A DNA stretch of 64,000 nucleotides from Hoplostethus atlanticus. Lineage: Eukaryota > Chordata > Actinopteri > Trachichthyiformes > Trachichthyidae. Below, piece after piece: positions 1-20,278 of the stretch (its first letter is position 1; every line of letters starts with the position of its first letter). The position numbers and the translations under genes were made by a program. The DNA lies in assembly GCA_034670405.1 (NCBI GenBank), contig JAXDDX010000060.1:2300001-2364000 (forward strand), in the 5' to 3' direction. The notes under the pieces were generated by a model. The model saw only the letters and a program-made list of their open reading frames with translations, did no database searches and was not told the origin of the DNA.

Positions 1-702
1 GTGAAATGTGTTGTGTTAAACGATAATGGTTTTGCAAGTATTGAAGGTAACCGGCGTGACAACACTGTTTTTAATGTACGGCGGCCACACTCCACGCATG
101 TTTGTACTGCAAGTTTACGATAGCTAGCTGGCTAGCTGAACCTGTTTTCTAGAGCAAAGTGAAACAGCAATCCCCTGCATGAAACTTTGTCGAAATTGTT
201 TCCAGTAATACTCACAATTCAGGTACGATTACGCTATTCTTTTTTATTATTTTGGCTAAATCTAGGAAAGATAACCAATGAATTGTATTGTTTGCGATAC
301 GATACTATTATCCTCACTTCCATGTATGTGGTGTTGGCGTTAGCTTCCCCTCAGCTAGATACATGTTATAAGCTAACCTGACGTTACATTAAATGCATAT
401 TTTTAAGACGTCACCTGGAAGCTAAATGCTAGTAAAGTAGCCTTACACGTCTCACAAGGGAGAACGCTTTTACCATTCAATGATGTCGCAATATGTTCCC
501 CTTTTTGCCCTTAGGGATTCCCCATATCAATGTGGTATGAATATGGTTATTTCCTGGCTTTAGCGCCAGTTTGACACTCCTCGTAATGGACTCCTGAAAT
601 CTCTGGATTGAGCAACTCATCAGGCAGGGCCAGAGACCTTGCGGGTTTTGGACCAGAGGTCGCCACTCAACCTACATCTGCCCTCACAAGCAGAGGGAGC
701 AC
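1..702 (+). promoter_or_regulatory. Upstream region and 5' UTR of the otulin gene
   Basis: No protein gene is visible here. The segment precedes the first otulin coding exon and should contain its promoter and 5' UTR. A pyrimidine-rich stretch ending in AG at 513-514 looks like a splice acceptor, and an AG/GTACGA donor-like junction lies near 222-223, so a noncoding 5' exon spliced to an exon starting at 515 is possible. An upstream ATG at 493 is in frame with the chosen start but meets a stop after 15 codons. No TATA box is obvious. The transcription start cannot be fixed from sequence alone. Confidence 0.4.
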
Positions 703-3700
703 ATGGGGAACTGCTGCTGTCCTGGTACCAGTCCCTGTGACAGTGTGGAAGAAAGAAGTGGCTTGTTGCACGATGCTTCTAAGGCCACAGCGCCCACAGC
801 CGAGGCAGGAACGGTGGGCGAATTCCAGCACAGTCCGGAAGCAGATGATGACGTGAGGTAAGACCAACATCTTGGTAGTGGTTCCCTTCAAGCCCTCCAG
901 AGGGGTTGGAGAAATACCCAGATGTCACTGATTTCACTCGCTAGAGGTTAGTGCAGTAAGAAATTGTTTACAGATGACTATTTTGATGATAGGTTTCCCT
1001 AACCACTTACAGTAGTAGTACAATTCTATACAAAATCATAACTAACTACAAAATCTGTGATCCAACACTATTGATTTGCGGGTCCTCGACGTGAAAAGCT
1101 TTAGGATGCGATCACACTTATAGTGTGTTTTCTTTGGTCCAAACTAGTTGAAAGGTTTATTTTGTTGCATTTTTATATTTGGTTCATTTAGGTTCACACT
1201 GCCCAATTACAAGTGAACCAGGGTAAATTAAAGTCACATGGACTCACTAGTAGTTAGTTTAAGAGATTTGGTAACCTGTCATCTCCTGCGAGATTGAAAA
1301 GGGGGGCAGGAGGAATCAAAAGAAATCCAGTTCCAGTCCCTGTAAATTAAGCTAAACATAATGTATTTGTCTGTGCTCTTTGCTGTAATTTACCATCTCT
1401 GGTCTTCATACAAGGTAAGAACACATGAATTAAATAGCTACATATGACCATCAGTCCAGACTGCAGTTTGCCCTCAGTTCAGTTTGTTACGCTCAGCTTT
1501 CCAAACACAGTAACCACTGGCTGTCAGATGTCAACATCCATAAAACCGCATGGAACAACGGTCGACCACTGAACAACATACTTGTAAAACCGTATGTTTT
1601 GGGGTCGCTTCCTGTAGGTGGTATGATTACGTTGGCACTCCTAACGAACCACACTGCAGTTCACACAGTGAGGTTATTTGTTGGGCACCCAAGTTGGAAT
1701 GGCATTGTTCTTATGTTGCCAAATGCCAAACTCCAGAGTTTGATTTAACCACTCCAAACACGCTGGTGTGAACATGCCCTAGAGTCCCTGGTCTAGACAT
1801 CAGAGATCCGAGTTGTGATGTAACCAAGGCCCTGATTGGCATGTGTGCTGTATTATATTGAATTGTATTTCTGTATTATGTAACATTGCTGATGCCCTCT
1901 GTCGTGTTACTTAGGAAAACAAGTGACAAGGCCAACATCAAGAAGGAGGAAAAGGTTGTGACTATACAGGTGAAGCAGAGTCCCCAGGCCAGAGAGACAG
2001 AGTCTAAGACTCAGAAGAATGGACCCCTTCAGAAGGAATTCACACGGACAAAGACACCTTCTCCCAGCAAAGGTGCTGCACTCAAAGAAAACTCAGCCAA
2101 CAAAGCACAAGACAAATATGTGACGGAAACTGCCATCGACGACAGACCCTGTGAACCGCCATGCACTTTAGAATCCCCACAGGACGAATGTGATGTAGCC
2201 GATGGGGAGGTATTTACAGAAACAAAGGTAGTGGAGGAACATCTAGCCGTAGTGCCGGACAAAATCCCTGAGGGCATCTCACAAGCAGCCGAGGCAGTCT
2301 GCCCGGAAGACACCCCCAGGGCAGAAATACTGACAGAGCACATTGCAACAGAAACCGTCCACGGTGATGATGGTGAAGAGCAAGACGATGTCTCCAAAAC
2401 GACCACTGACAATGCTGCGGTCAAACCCTCAGGGGAGTTCACTCACTGTAATGAAGTGTCATCTCTGCCAGACACTCAGCAGCCTGCAGAGGCTTGTCAG
2501 GCGTTGTCCATCTCTGTGTCCAGCCAGGAGATCAGCACAGAGTCATCCCTTACTGGAAATGCCCCTCAGTCACCCTCCCACTCATCTGCATCTCCTAGCC
2601 GGTAAGTCATATGGCAAGATTAGCAGCTTAATTTCAGTAGAATAAAAGAGTGCGCAACTATTCTCCGAGTACTCATTTTTTGAAATGGTCACAATGAACA
2701 GAGACAGGAACAGTATAGTTGTACCGGTATTGAAACGTGCACTCACAAGTCATCGGTGTGCTGCTGTATCTTTCTGCTATCTTCTTGTGTCCAGTGCTGT
2801 GACAAAGCAGAGCGAATCAGAGAATGGGAGCTGTTCCGTGTACAAGGAGACCGGCCTCGAGGACGTAAAAAGCCATGATGTTTCTGAGCCATCTCCTGGA
2901 ACGGACTCCACGGGACTCAATCACGATGATGTGGAGCATGACTCCGCCAGCACTGTCAGGGGGCCAGAGACCACAAGTCCCTCAGCAGCCAGCGAAAGGT
3001 CAGTGGGTTCAGATTTTATGAGGACCTTGTTTACCAAAGTTGTTGCTTATGTTTTTGCTAGCCTCAATGTGGCCACTAGGGGGCGTAAGGACAGCACAGC
3101 TAGTCAGTTGCAGTTACACAATCATTGTCAGACTCTCCCCTAAGGGTTTGAATGAAAGAACTCATGGTATGTAATGTTTGTGTCTTAACCGCACCGGTCC
3201 TCTGAGGGAAAATCAAGTCTAAAATGTTTTTCAACTGTACGTTGCAGTTCCTCTGCAAGCCCCATAACCTCTTTCAACTATTCTATTGTGACATGAAATA
3301 TCCATTTCATACTATAAGCATGATCCTCCAGAGGCGGATTGGGTGTCATAGCATTGTATTATTTGTCTGACAGTTGAATAATAGACTTTGAGTGTATATA
3401 AAGAGGGAAGACTAACGAGACACCATAACCAGCGAGTTCTTCTCATTCTGTTGTGCATAGATAGTAATGCAGAGCCCTCATACATGTACTCAAATCCAAT
3501 ACAAGCATGTTATTGGATGTATGTTCTCTCCAGCTCAAAGTCCTACAAGGATGCAAAGCCAGATCTCCAGTGTGCAGCCATCAGCTTGAAGGAGGTCGCT
3601 TCCTTGGAGAACCTTGTGCAGGATATTGGGGAGGAAACTGTGTTCAAAGCAAAAGAAGACGGAGATGTCCCCAAAGCCGAGGAGACGGTGGAGACGGAGA

Positions 3701-6700
3701 AGACGGAGAAGACGGCAGAGATGGAGAAGACGGAGAAGACGGAGAAGACGGAGAAGACGGAGGAGACGGAGGAGACAGAGGAGACGGAGGGTGCTTCCAC
3801 AGAGGCCGTGACTAAGGCTGAGGAAGACCTTACTGGAAAAGAGAAGCCGGTGGCGATCACATCCGCTGACGTGGAGGATGATGTGCTACCTGCCCTGGAG
3901 CAGGATGACTTTGCTGAAGAGGGCAGTGGGAATAGGTTTGTAAAGGTTACTTTTGGTCACTGCTTTGTCCTTACTCAGATAATCTTTTTGGCCATCATAA
4001 GAATGAACGAGTCAGTTGCAAATGAGAAGGTATGATGATGTAACTGAAATTTTAAAACGGTGTGCTCATAGGGTTCAGTGTGTTGTTTAGAGTTTCTCAT
4101 AATGTTCATTGATCAATTGGAGCTCAAGTCAACCCCATTTTTGTGTTTCCTCTTAGTGATGAAGACTTGTATAGAGGAGCTGAGGAGCTTTCACCAACAC
4201 AAGTTAAAACAGGACCAGTGCCTCTGTTAGAAATCACACGTCAGTATATCCAAAACATTGTGTGCACCATTATATTTTAACGTAGAACACAATACTACAT
4301 CTATACTGTCCATATAAAACACACAATAGTCATTTTTGTCATGACAATCGTATTCTCTTACTTTCCTGTGGCTTACTTAGTTCCCAAGGTGGAGGACAGA
4401 TGCAGTTTGGCCCCAGCAGTGGATATTCTGTCCTATAGTGAGAGAGAGTGGAAAGGAAACACTGCCAAAAGCGCTCTTATTAGAAAGGTCAGTGCATGTA
4501 GCTCTTGGAAGACTGTGTTTCAGATCATGGCCAGTTGTTGTTGTGTTTTTTATTATATCCAAGTGGTATCCCTGTGTGCTCTAGGGTTATAAAGAGATGT
4601 CCCAGAGGTTCGGCAGCCTGAGGAGAGTGAGAGGAGACAACTACTGTGCCCTCAGAGCCACTCTGTTCCAGGTGCTTTCTCACAGCACCCAGCTGCCAGC
4701 GTGGCTGCAGCAGGAGGACATCGCTATGGTAAATGCTTTCATAGTGAGGGGATATTACTTGCATGTGACACGTTTAGCCTAACTATGTTGTGCAACTCTG
4801 TGTACACTGAGAGTGAAATACTTGCCCCCCCCCAGAGGAATGGCGGCATTCTCAGCAGCAAGATAGTAAAGATAAATTTACCAACTCACATAACTAAGTG
4901 ATATATATTTAATACTGTGAATATCTCTGCTGTTGTGAAAATGGCTCATGCTTCAGTCTGACTTGTTTTAACGCTTTGTGGTTACAGTTGCCTAAGGAAC
5001 TGGAGGCCCGGGAAGGACTGATAAGTCAGTGGATGTTTCCTGGAGAATGCCAACAGGGAGACGGGGCGGGGGATGCCACCCAACAGCTAAAACATTACAT
5101 GGAGCTTCTCCGAACTAGGGTACTGGCTATAGATCTTCCAAGGACCATATATACCGTCTCAAAGTATTCTAAAGACTCTAAACCACTATAGTATATTTAG
5201 GGCCTCTGTGGACACTGGGGCGACTGACATTCACCCACAGCTTTTGGCTGTGATTGCTACCATATGTTGAAAGGTTGAAGTTTAAGTGCTGCACTGCACA
5301 CTCTCTCATGGCTTTCTGTGTGTCATTACAAAAGTGCAATAATACTCTCAGAGGTATGGATGGACCCTCAACATCAAGTAAACACTTTCAACAGTTCTGT
5401 AACATGAACTGCAGTACCACTTTACTATAACAACATGAGGCCCTGAGAAACGTTTATTGGCACTCATTGCCGCTGGTGGCTCGTTAGGACTTCTGGTGTT
5501 TATTGCACAGGGTTTGGTTTTTGAAAGTCATTCCTTTTATGCGTGGTAGCTGTGTTAGTTTTCTTAGCTTGACAGTCTTAAGTTTCACTTTGAATAGACT
5601 CTCCATGTCTGTTTTTCTGGTCATCACCAGTTCCACAGGCATTGGTATGTGTGTGTGTATATATAGAAGACATAATCATCATTGTGTCATTTTTGTTTAG
5701 TGGCAGGCTGCAGTGGGCTGCTCCAGTGCTGAGGAGCGCCAGCAGCTGTGTGAACACGTGTTCCAGGGAGGAGAGGAGGAGCTGGGGCTGCTGGAGGCTC
5801 TCAAGCTGCTGATGCTGGGCAGAGCCATGGAGCTGCACAGCTGCATGCAGGCGGGAGGAGACGTCCCCATCTTCTGCTGGCTCCTCTTCGCCCGGGACTC
5901 CTCCGAGAGTCCGCGCACCTTCCTTTCCAACCACCTAAGCCATGTGGGCTTCAGCGGGGGGCTGGAGCAGGTAAGATAAACCATGTGGCATCTGCCCTCC
6001 GTGAACACGCATGGTACCCAGTTCCCTTTTGTTTACTGTTCAACCACTCATTCATTTGAAAAGGTTTTATTAGCAACATACAATACTTTCCTGGCAGGCA
6101 GAGCAGATTTACATTCACCTTTATGGTAAACAACACTTACTAGTTATTGGCTGCTGTAGTATTCTGACCTATTCAGATCCAACAGTACATTTCCAGGGTA
6201 CCCAGTAACAGTACAACCCCACAAACAGTAATTCCTCTCACCTACAAACAGGAAACTACAACATAGGGACGTCATGTTAGCCTGAAAACATTTCCCTACA
6301 ACATTGGACTGTACAGAACTGAAAATTGAAACGTCATTGTTGTCATAATGAACGAAAACAAAAATTAAGGATGGATTTTTCTGAGCTTGGGTCTGTAGCT
6401 TTTTCATTATCTACAGCAACACATGCTGAAACTTGAACTCCTGTTCCTGTTCTCACTACCACTGCATCATCATTCTCAAGGGCAGGGAGATTCTGAGTGG
6501 CTTAATTGTTATTTTCACTCTTTAATTAGGGGGTTACTACTGCCATTGACACTGTTGTGGCACTGTTTCCATATCGACACTCACACCACCCATAAATATC
6601 ATTTACTTGTACGGCTGATTAAATATTGTGCTGGCAAGTGTGCATGTTTATCTTAGTTTCTGGCTGTGTGTTGTGGCTTCCTGCAGGTGGAGATGTTTCT

Positions 6701-6896
6701 TCTGGGATACGCCTTGCAGTGCACCATTCAAGTTTACAGACTGTACATGGCTGACACGGAGGAGTTTGTCACATATTACCCAGATGACCATAAAGAAGAC
6801 TGGCCGTCTGTGTGCCTCATTACAGAGGATGACCGCCATTACAACGTCCCACTTGTAGAGGCTGCAGAACTACCCAAGGAACTCACCTCTAGCTGA
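703..6896 (+). CDS. otulin: OTULIN-type linear (Met1) ubiquitin deubiquitinase, long N-terminally extended form, 10 coding exons
   Basis: Exons: 703-857, 1915-2601, 2795-2998, 3534-3935, 4157-4239, 4381-4487, 4585-4728, 4988-5119, 5701-5970 and 6687-6896. All have GT/AG borders and matching phases, giving 797 residues against 352 in human OTULIN. The family cleaves Met1-linked ubiquitin chains made by LUBAC. The PIM that binds the HOIP PUB domain is in exon 5 ([10 protein letters not shown], Tyr488). The OTU domain spans about 525-785: Tyr529 and Trp534 match human Tyr91 and Trp96, [13 protein letters not shown] carries catalytic Cys567, Glu754 matches human Glu314, and DRHYN carries His779 and Asn781. 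Intact catalytic residues argue for OTULIN and against the inactive paralogue OTULINL. Residues 1-480 are unlike human: MGNCCC start, then an acidic Thr/Glu/Pro-rich region with a Lys-Thr-Glu repeat. The C-terminus ends TSS, not ETSL. The ATG at 703 has a mediocre context (C at -3, G at +4). The OTU half is near certain; the first four exons are supported by unbroken phase but need transcripts. Confidence 0.87.
3691..3789 (+). repeat. 9-bp coding minisatellite in otulin exon 4 (Lys-Thr-Glu / Glu-Thr-Glu repeat)
   Basis: Tandem, slightly degenerate copies of GAGAAGACG, drifting to GAGGAGACG, lie inside exon 4. They encode a run of Glu-Lys-Thr and then Glu-Glu-Thr triplets at about residues 401-432. 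The period is a multiple of three, so copy-number change would keep the frame. The tract is highly charged and probably disordered. Confidence 0.9.
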
Positions 6897-7953
6897 TTGC
6901 CACTGTAGAGAATCTCCTGCCATACACATGAAACACTCCTCAGGTTGATTAAGAAGAGTAGATTTATGCCAATTCAAAATGTTCATTTGAGACCCAGTGC
7001 AAGATGTGATTTACCCATTTTGTGCACACTGTACTGCAACCAGTTTTCTATGTGGGTATGTGTACATATATTTGGATCTGATATTGATAGATCAACTCGA
7101 TCAGCTCCAAGTTGGATCGTAATGTGTAATTTTGAGTTTACAGCTGGAGAAAAAAAAAAGCACATTTCTGACCAGGAATGAACCTAGTGTGTTGGATTCC
7201 TTTGTAAAATCATGACTAAAACCCACACAATGCAGCAACATATAATTCATAACTGAATGGATCCTTAGTGTTAACAATGGAATTTTGGCACTATTTGTTT
7301 GATGCAGAATTGCGTAGTAATATTGTTTTTTATGTTAAAGAAAGATGAATTGTGCATTTTAACTTGTTAAATTAAGCAGTGTGAGAGTGTTTGGGTTATT
7401 AGTAAACCTGCTGAGTCTGATATGAATTGATTTTATCAGGCTTAGCTAGATGAAAATTGGAAAGAGAATTGCAAGATTGATTGAGACATGATTTGTCTGT
7501 GTATGTTTGCAGGTGGATGTGTGTGAGATACTTGATGTGTGTGTGAGATACTTGATGTGTAACATGTTGCCTTTAACAAAGCTGCTCTTGGAGAAAAACG
7601 TGCCAATGTTGCTGCACATACTGGCAACAGTCTCAACCACCAGCCACTGGGTTCTACAGTAGTGAAGCCTTGCTTGGTCCTCCATGTTGCCTTAGTAATA
7701 ATGCACAATAAGAATGAACGTTTGTAATTGGTGATAAGGCCATTTTTTTGCCCTAATTCCTGAGCAGGTGAAGGCGATAAGCTAACATTTACATTGATTA
7801 TGCCATTTGCAGAAATTATGCTCTTTCACTGTCAGATTTTTTGGATGGCATTTAAATTAAATAAAACTACAATGTTTTGTAAACGTTTTTGTTCATTTCT
7901 CTTGAGTATGATTGAGGTCTTTAGACAAGGTAATAATAATAAAGCAATTTATT
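6897..7953 (+). terminator. otulin 3' UTR with two polyadenylation signals
   Basis: This AT-rich noncoding stretch follows the otulin stop codon. AATAAA occurs at 7860-7865 and at 7938-7943, giving a 3' UTR of about 1.0 kb. The second signal forms an inverted repeat with TTTATT at 7948-7953, which is AATAAA for the opposite-strand ankh gene. A 20-bp direct duplication (GTGTGTGAGATACTTGATGT) lies at about 7520-7560. No other feature is seen. Confidence 0.6.
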
Positions 7954-8756
7954 TGCCAAATAAGAATGCCTATACATTATATACAGTACATACGACAGTC
8001 TGAATACGCTACCAGGAAAATAGAAGTGCTTGGCAAAACAAAAGTAGATAGACTCCCAGACTGCATGGAAAGTGGACAATCATAATAGTATTCTGGAACA
8101 CGCAATGATATACTGAGGGATTCCTGATCCCTCTGGGCAATTAAATATACACATTGCATCACCTATATAAAACAACAATAATCTGTACACCATTTTATGT
8201 AAAATACGATTGCACAACCCAACAAGTCCCACATGATGTCCCTATGTTTGAAGTCAAGCAAGGCATTGTTGCTTAATCTTGATAAAATAACATAAAATAT
8301 TGATCTCTGTATTTCGGCAACTCCACTACCACTCGACAGACATTTCATTCTGGTTGCGGAGGAGGAAAAGTTCTCCTGTGTCGTTTTCCCTTGTTCATTT
8401 CAGTAAACACATGAAAGTGGTTAATACACCCTCTCTGATGTAATGATGTAAAACTATGGAAACTGTCCAGAAGATTGGAAGACATCAAGGTATATACACT
8501 GATGAATGAACACTTTTGAGGTGCATGGCTTTCTTTACAGTGTGCGTCGTAATGGTGGATAGGTCAACATATAGAAGACCTTGTCTTCTAAAAACTTGTC
8601 ACTCTTATTTAGTTCATTCTATAAGGAGAGCATCTCAAACCAAACCATACTCAGGTCCTCTTCCCTTTCCAGCACTGTAACACTCCACGGTCTCCTCTTC
8701 AGCAATGCCTCGTTTCCATGTGGAAGTCAGCTTCACTTTGCCCCTGTTCAGAGAGT
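7948..8756 (-). terminator. ankh 3' UTR and polyadenylation signal
   Basis: This is noncoding sequence after the ankh stop codon (8757-8759, minus strand). The first good AATAAA on the minus strand is the complement of TTTATT at 7948-7953, which would give a 3' UTR of about 0.8 kb. It lies only 4 bp from the otulin signal, so the two convergent genes probably end within a few tens of bases of each other or overlap. Confidence 0.55.
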
Positions 8757-17140
<8,384 letters not shown>

Positions 17141-17550
17141 ATACGTTGACAAGGTTTAAAGCAAACACACGAATGAACGATTACCGATCAGTTATATTTT
17201 CCTGAATGAATGTGTATGGAAAAATAAATAGATAAACCAACTGCCTGCTGTTGTTTTCTGTAAATAATAACGGTTCATTGAATGAAGGCAACAGGTTTCA
17301 CATAGAGAGAAAGCCCACAAACTTGCTTGTGACAATTGTTACTACACGTAGGATGAATTAGGCCCTATGTTGAAATATATATCTGTACCTTGTATATGTA
17401 ATGTATGGACGTGCTTGAGCCTTATTATGTATAATAATCTGATAAAGCCTTGGTATGGCGATAGTGCAATGCTGACCCCTGGTGGACAAGGCGGGGAAGC
17501 AGAATGTGTCTAAAGACGTTATCAAAAGTTATTTTGCAACCTCTTATTTC

Positions 17551-17615
17551 TTTGTTTATTTAACCTTTATTTAACCAGGCAAGTCAATTAAGAACAAATT
17601 CCTATTTAGAGTGAA
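17551..17615. repeat. Dispersed fish repeat fragment
   Basis: The segment contains TTTATTTAACCAGGCAAGTC followed by AATTAAGAACAAATTC. This resembles a repeat very common in ray-finned fish genomes (TTTATTTAACCAGG...GAGAACAA). The match is from memory, and the element class is uncertain. Confidence 0.5.
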
Positions 17616-18256
17616 AAGTCTTCTTGATAGGGAATTGGGTAAGGGAGCCAAAATGTGATGTCAGTTGTGTAACTGAGACTGATTTAACTATTAGAGGTTC
17701 TAGGTTATTCTCATAATCACTTTACCACAGAATATAAACTACTTTTATAAATTAGCTGCCCACGTGCTTATTTTACTTAATAGTTAATATTACACATCAC
17801 ATGTATACTGTACCTCCCTTTGATCCTTTTCACACACTATGTTTTGCATACATAGTAATTATCTCAGTACTGTAGTTAATGCCAGCTGGGCAAACTCTAC
17901 CTTTACATTGCAAAAGAGCATAGCGTATAGGAGAGCCAACTCAGCAGCTTTGAGTAATGTTGAAGTTATTTGCACTTCTGATGCCTGAGAGAGGTTCCAC
18001 ACAGTCTTTTACTACCAGTGATGTTACATGACTTTACCTAGCAGCTGTAAACAAGGTCAGATGCAAGTATATTTTGTGAGTTCATATCTGAGGCTGAAAT
18101 AATCAATTCCATTATAATGTTAGGATTTTCTTCTTTCTTCTATCTCTTCATCGAGTTTCCATCGGTAGAGATTATAAACAAGATTTTTTTTCCCACCAAA
18201 CAGTCCAGAAGTGTGTTTCGTGTGGCACATGTACTACCTCTCTGAATGTAAGTCTG

Positions 18257-18371
<115 letters not shown>

Positions 18372-19482
18372 GAGGTCTGGGGGTAAGAAAGAATGTGTGT
18401 GAAGGGGAATGAGGGTTTGCAAACATATGTCTTGTGAATCAATACAGTGATCTCAATTCAGTGGCGGGTTGTTTGCTTTTGTGGTTGCTGTTGCAGGTTG
18501 ATGCTTAAGTATTAGTGACTTTGGATCAGATCTTTGATGTTGGCATAAACACCTTCATTTCTGTATAAATTCTCCATGGCTTGGAAAAAAGTGTTTACAA
18601 GTTTCCCAGATTATTAAATCTACCCGGGGCCAACCAATGCTTTCCCCCTTTATCTAATTTTGTGGTTTGGAGCGGTCTGAACATATTTAGTCTCATTTTG
18701 CTTGTTTATGTTTTTCCCTGACTAGGAAACTAACTCTTTATTGGGTTTCCATTGGTAGAGAACTGTGAGGCTTTCTTTAGGGTAGTAGAGGAAACCATGT
18801 AGTTTTAGCACACCACTATTAATGCCTATTCGCTGATCAACATTTATCAAATAAGATGTTTCATGGCTTTAATTCCAACAAGTCTATGGTGGCCCTATAG
18901 GCACACATTTCCATGCTAACTAAAAACTCAAATCAAGAATCAACATACACATGCAATACATATCAAAAGTCTGGTAGACATTTGCAGAGCTGCCCCAGGA
19001 CCTAACAGGGATCCTAAGCAGGATTTGGTTTACCAGTGTAATAAACAATAAAATATATAAGCAACACCATGTTTATGTTTTGGGGGAAAAAATCACTATA
19101 GAAGTAAAATACTGCAATGCATATCACTGTCTAACATTTTCAAATAACTGAAAACAATGATCACCAATCAAATCACTTTGCCTTGCTTCCCTAGTCTCAC
19201 AGCGCAAAACCAAAAACAGTACAGCACTAATGTGATGTTATATAAACAGAATTAATCACTAACCACAAATGAATGTCATAAATAGTTTGCTTGCTTCAGC
19301 AAAGCACACTTATATTCTCTTATTGACTTCTTTATTATTATTATTAATTATTACTACTACTACTACTACTACTACATCTTTCAATACTATTACTACTACA
19401 GCTGTAAATGCTACTACTACGTCTACTAATACTTCAACTACTACTGCTACTACTACTACTTCTGCTAATACTTCAACTACTA

Positions 19483-19797
19483 TGTGGCAAGGTGCCACAT
19501 TACCGGGGTCCGTGACAGACAGAGACATACACGGGAGGAGAGTTAACTGGCCAGCACGGCCGTTTTATTAACACGTCCACAATAATAAACCCGGCCCGGC
19601 GTTGACGGCAGTGTAGAGCGCCGTCTTCCCCGGCGCGCGCCTCCTCCCTCCCGGCAGGTCAGCCGCGGAGCACCAAGGCTGCCCCAGCCTGCCAGGCTTC
19701 CAGGGGCATCCCGCCCCAACCCCGACTGGTCAGCCCTTGCAGGCTGCTCCCGACTGCAACCTCCGGAGCTCGGCTCACCCTCCTCCCATCTGCCACA
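19483..19797. mobile_element. GC-rich 315-bp insertion with LTR-like ends (candidate solo LTR)
   Basis: The segment starts TGTGGCA and ends TGCCACA, so it has TG...CA borders and a 7-bp inverted terminal repeat. It is flanked by TACTA on both sides (19478-19482 and 19798-19802). It is very GC- and CpG-rich, unlike the surrounding triplets. AATAAA-type signals occur on both strands in the 19560-19590 region, so orientation is open. Because the target is itself a TAC repeat, the 5-bp duplication could be coincidence; a small DNA transposon is an alternative. Confidence 0.55.
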
Positions 19798-19920
19798 TAC
19801 TACTATTTCTGCTGCAGCTACTACTACTACTACATCTGCTAATACTTCTACTACTAATAATACTCCCGCTACTACTACTATGACTTCTAACACTACTACT
19901 TCTGCTAATACTTTAACTAG

Positions 19921-20278
19921 TGTGGTAGAAGAAAATAATGGTGCATACCATGTCAGTATTTCTTATGTCAACCATTTTCTATCACTACCTCTTTGTATTG
20001 TACTCCACCATTTTGTATTACTACTGAACAAACTGCTAGTGGGAAACTACTGATAGTCTTGTTGTTATCTATGCACATATGTTATTATGGCCTGGCAGTG
20101 ACCTTGTAGTTTCTATGAAACCTCATCCCTAACTGCTCTTCCCTCAGAGATCTGCACACCCCATACAGTGTGTATCTCTCCTGAGCACTCAGCTATTGCA
20201 AATAAATATACTCAAGTAAATCATGACTTGACATGACTTGAACTCTTAAGTTACTTCAGTTACCGTTTTTATTCAACA
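19921..20278 (+). mobile_element. 358-bp candidate solo LTR
   Basis: Borders are TGTGG...CAACA (TG...CA), flanked by a perfect 5-bp duplication ACTAG at 19916-19920 and 20279-20283. An AATAAA at 20201-20206, about 75 bp before the end, fits an R/U5 arrangement on the plus strand. There is no internal coding region, as expected for an LTR left by recombination between the two ends of a retroelement. The family is not identified. Confidence 0.65.

Noticed and set aside
608-856. 82-residue plus-strand frame over otulin exon 1
   Set aside because: It uses a different frame from the ATG at 703 and has no phase-compatible link to the downstream OTULIN exons.
3543-3860. Antisense Ser/Val/Phe-rich frame opposite otulin exon 4
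   Set aside because: It is the reverse reading of the Lys-Thr-Glu minisatellite; low complexity, no start context.
19269-19893. Thr-rich and Val-rich frames over the triplet array
   Set aside because: Low-complexity translation of ACT triplets and of the GC-rich insertion; no splice sites or domains.
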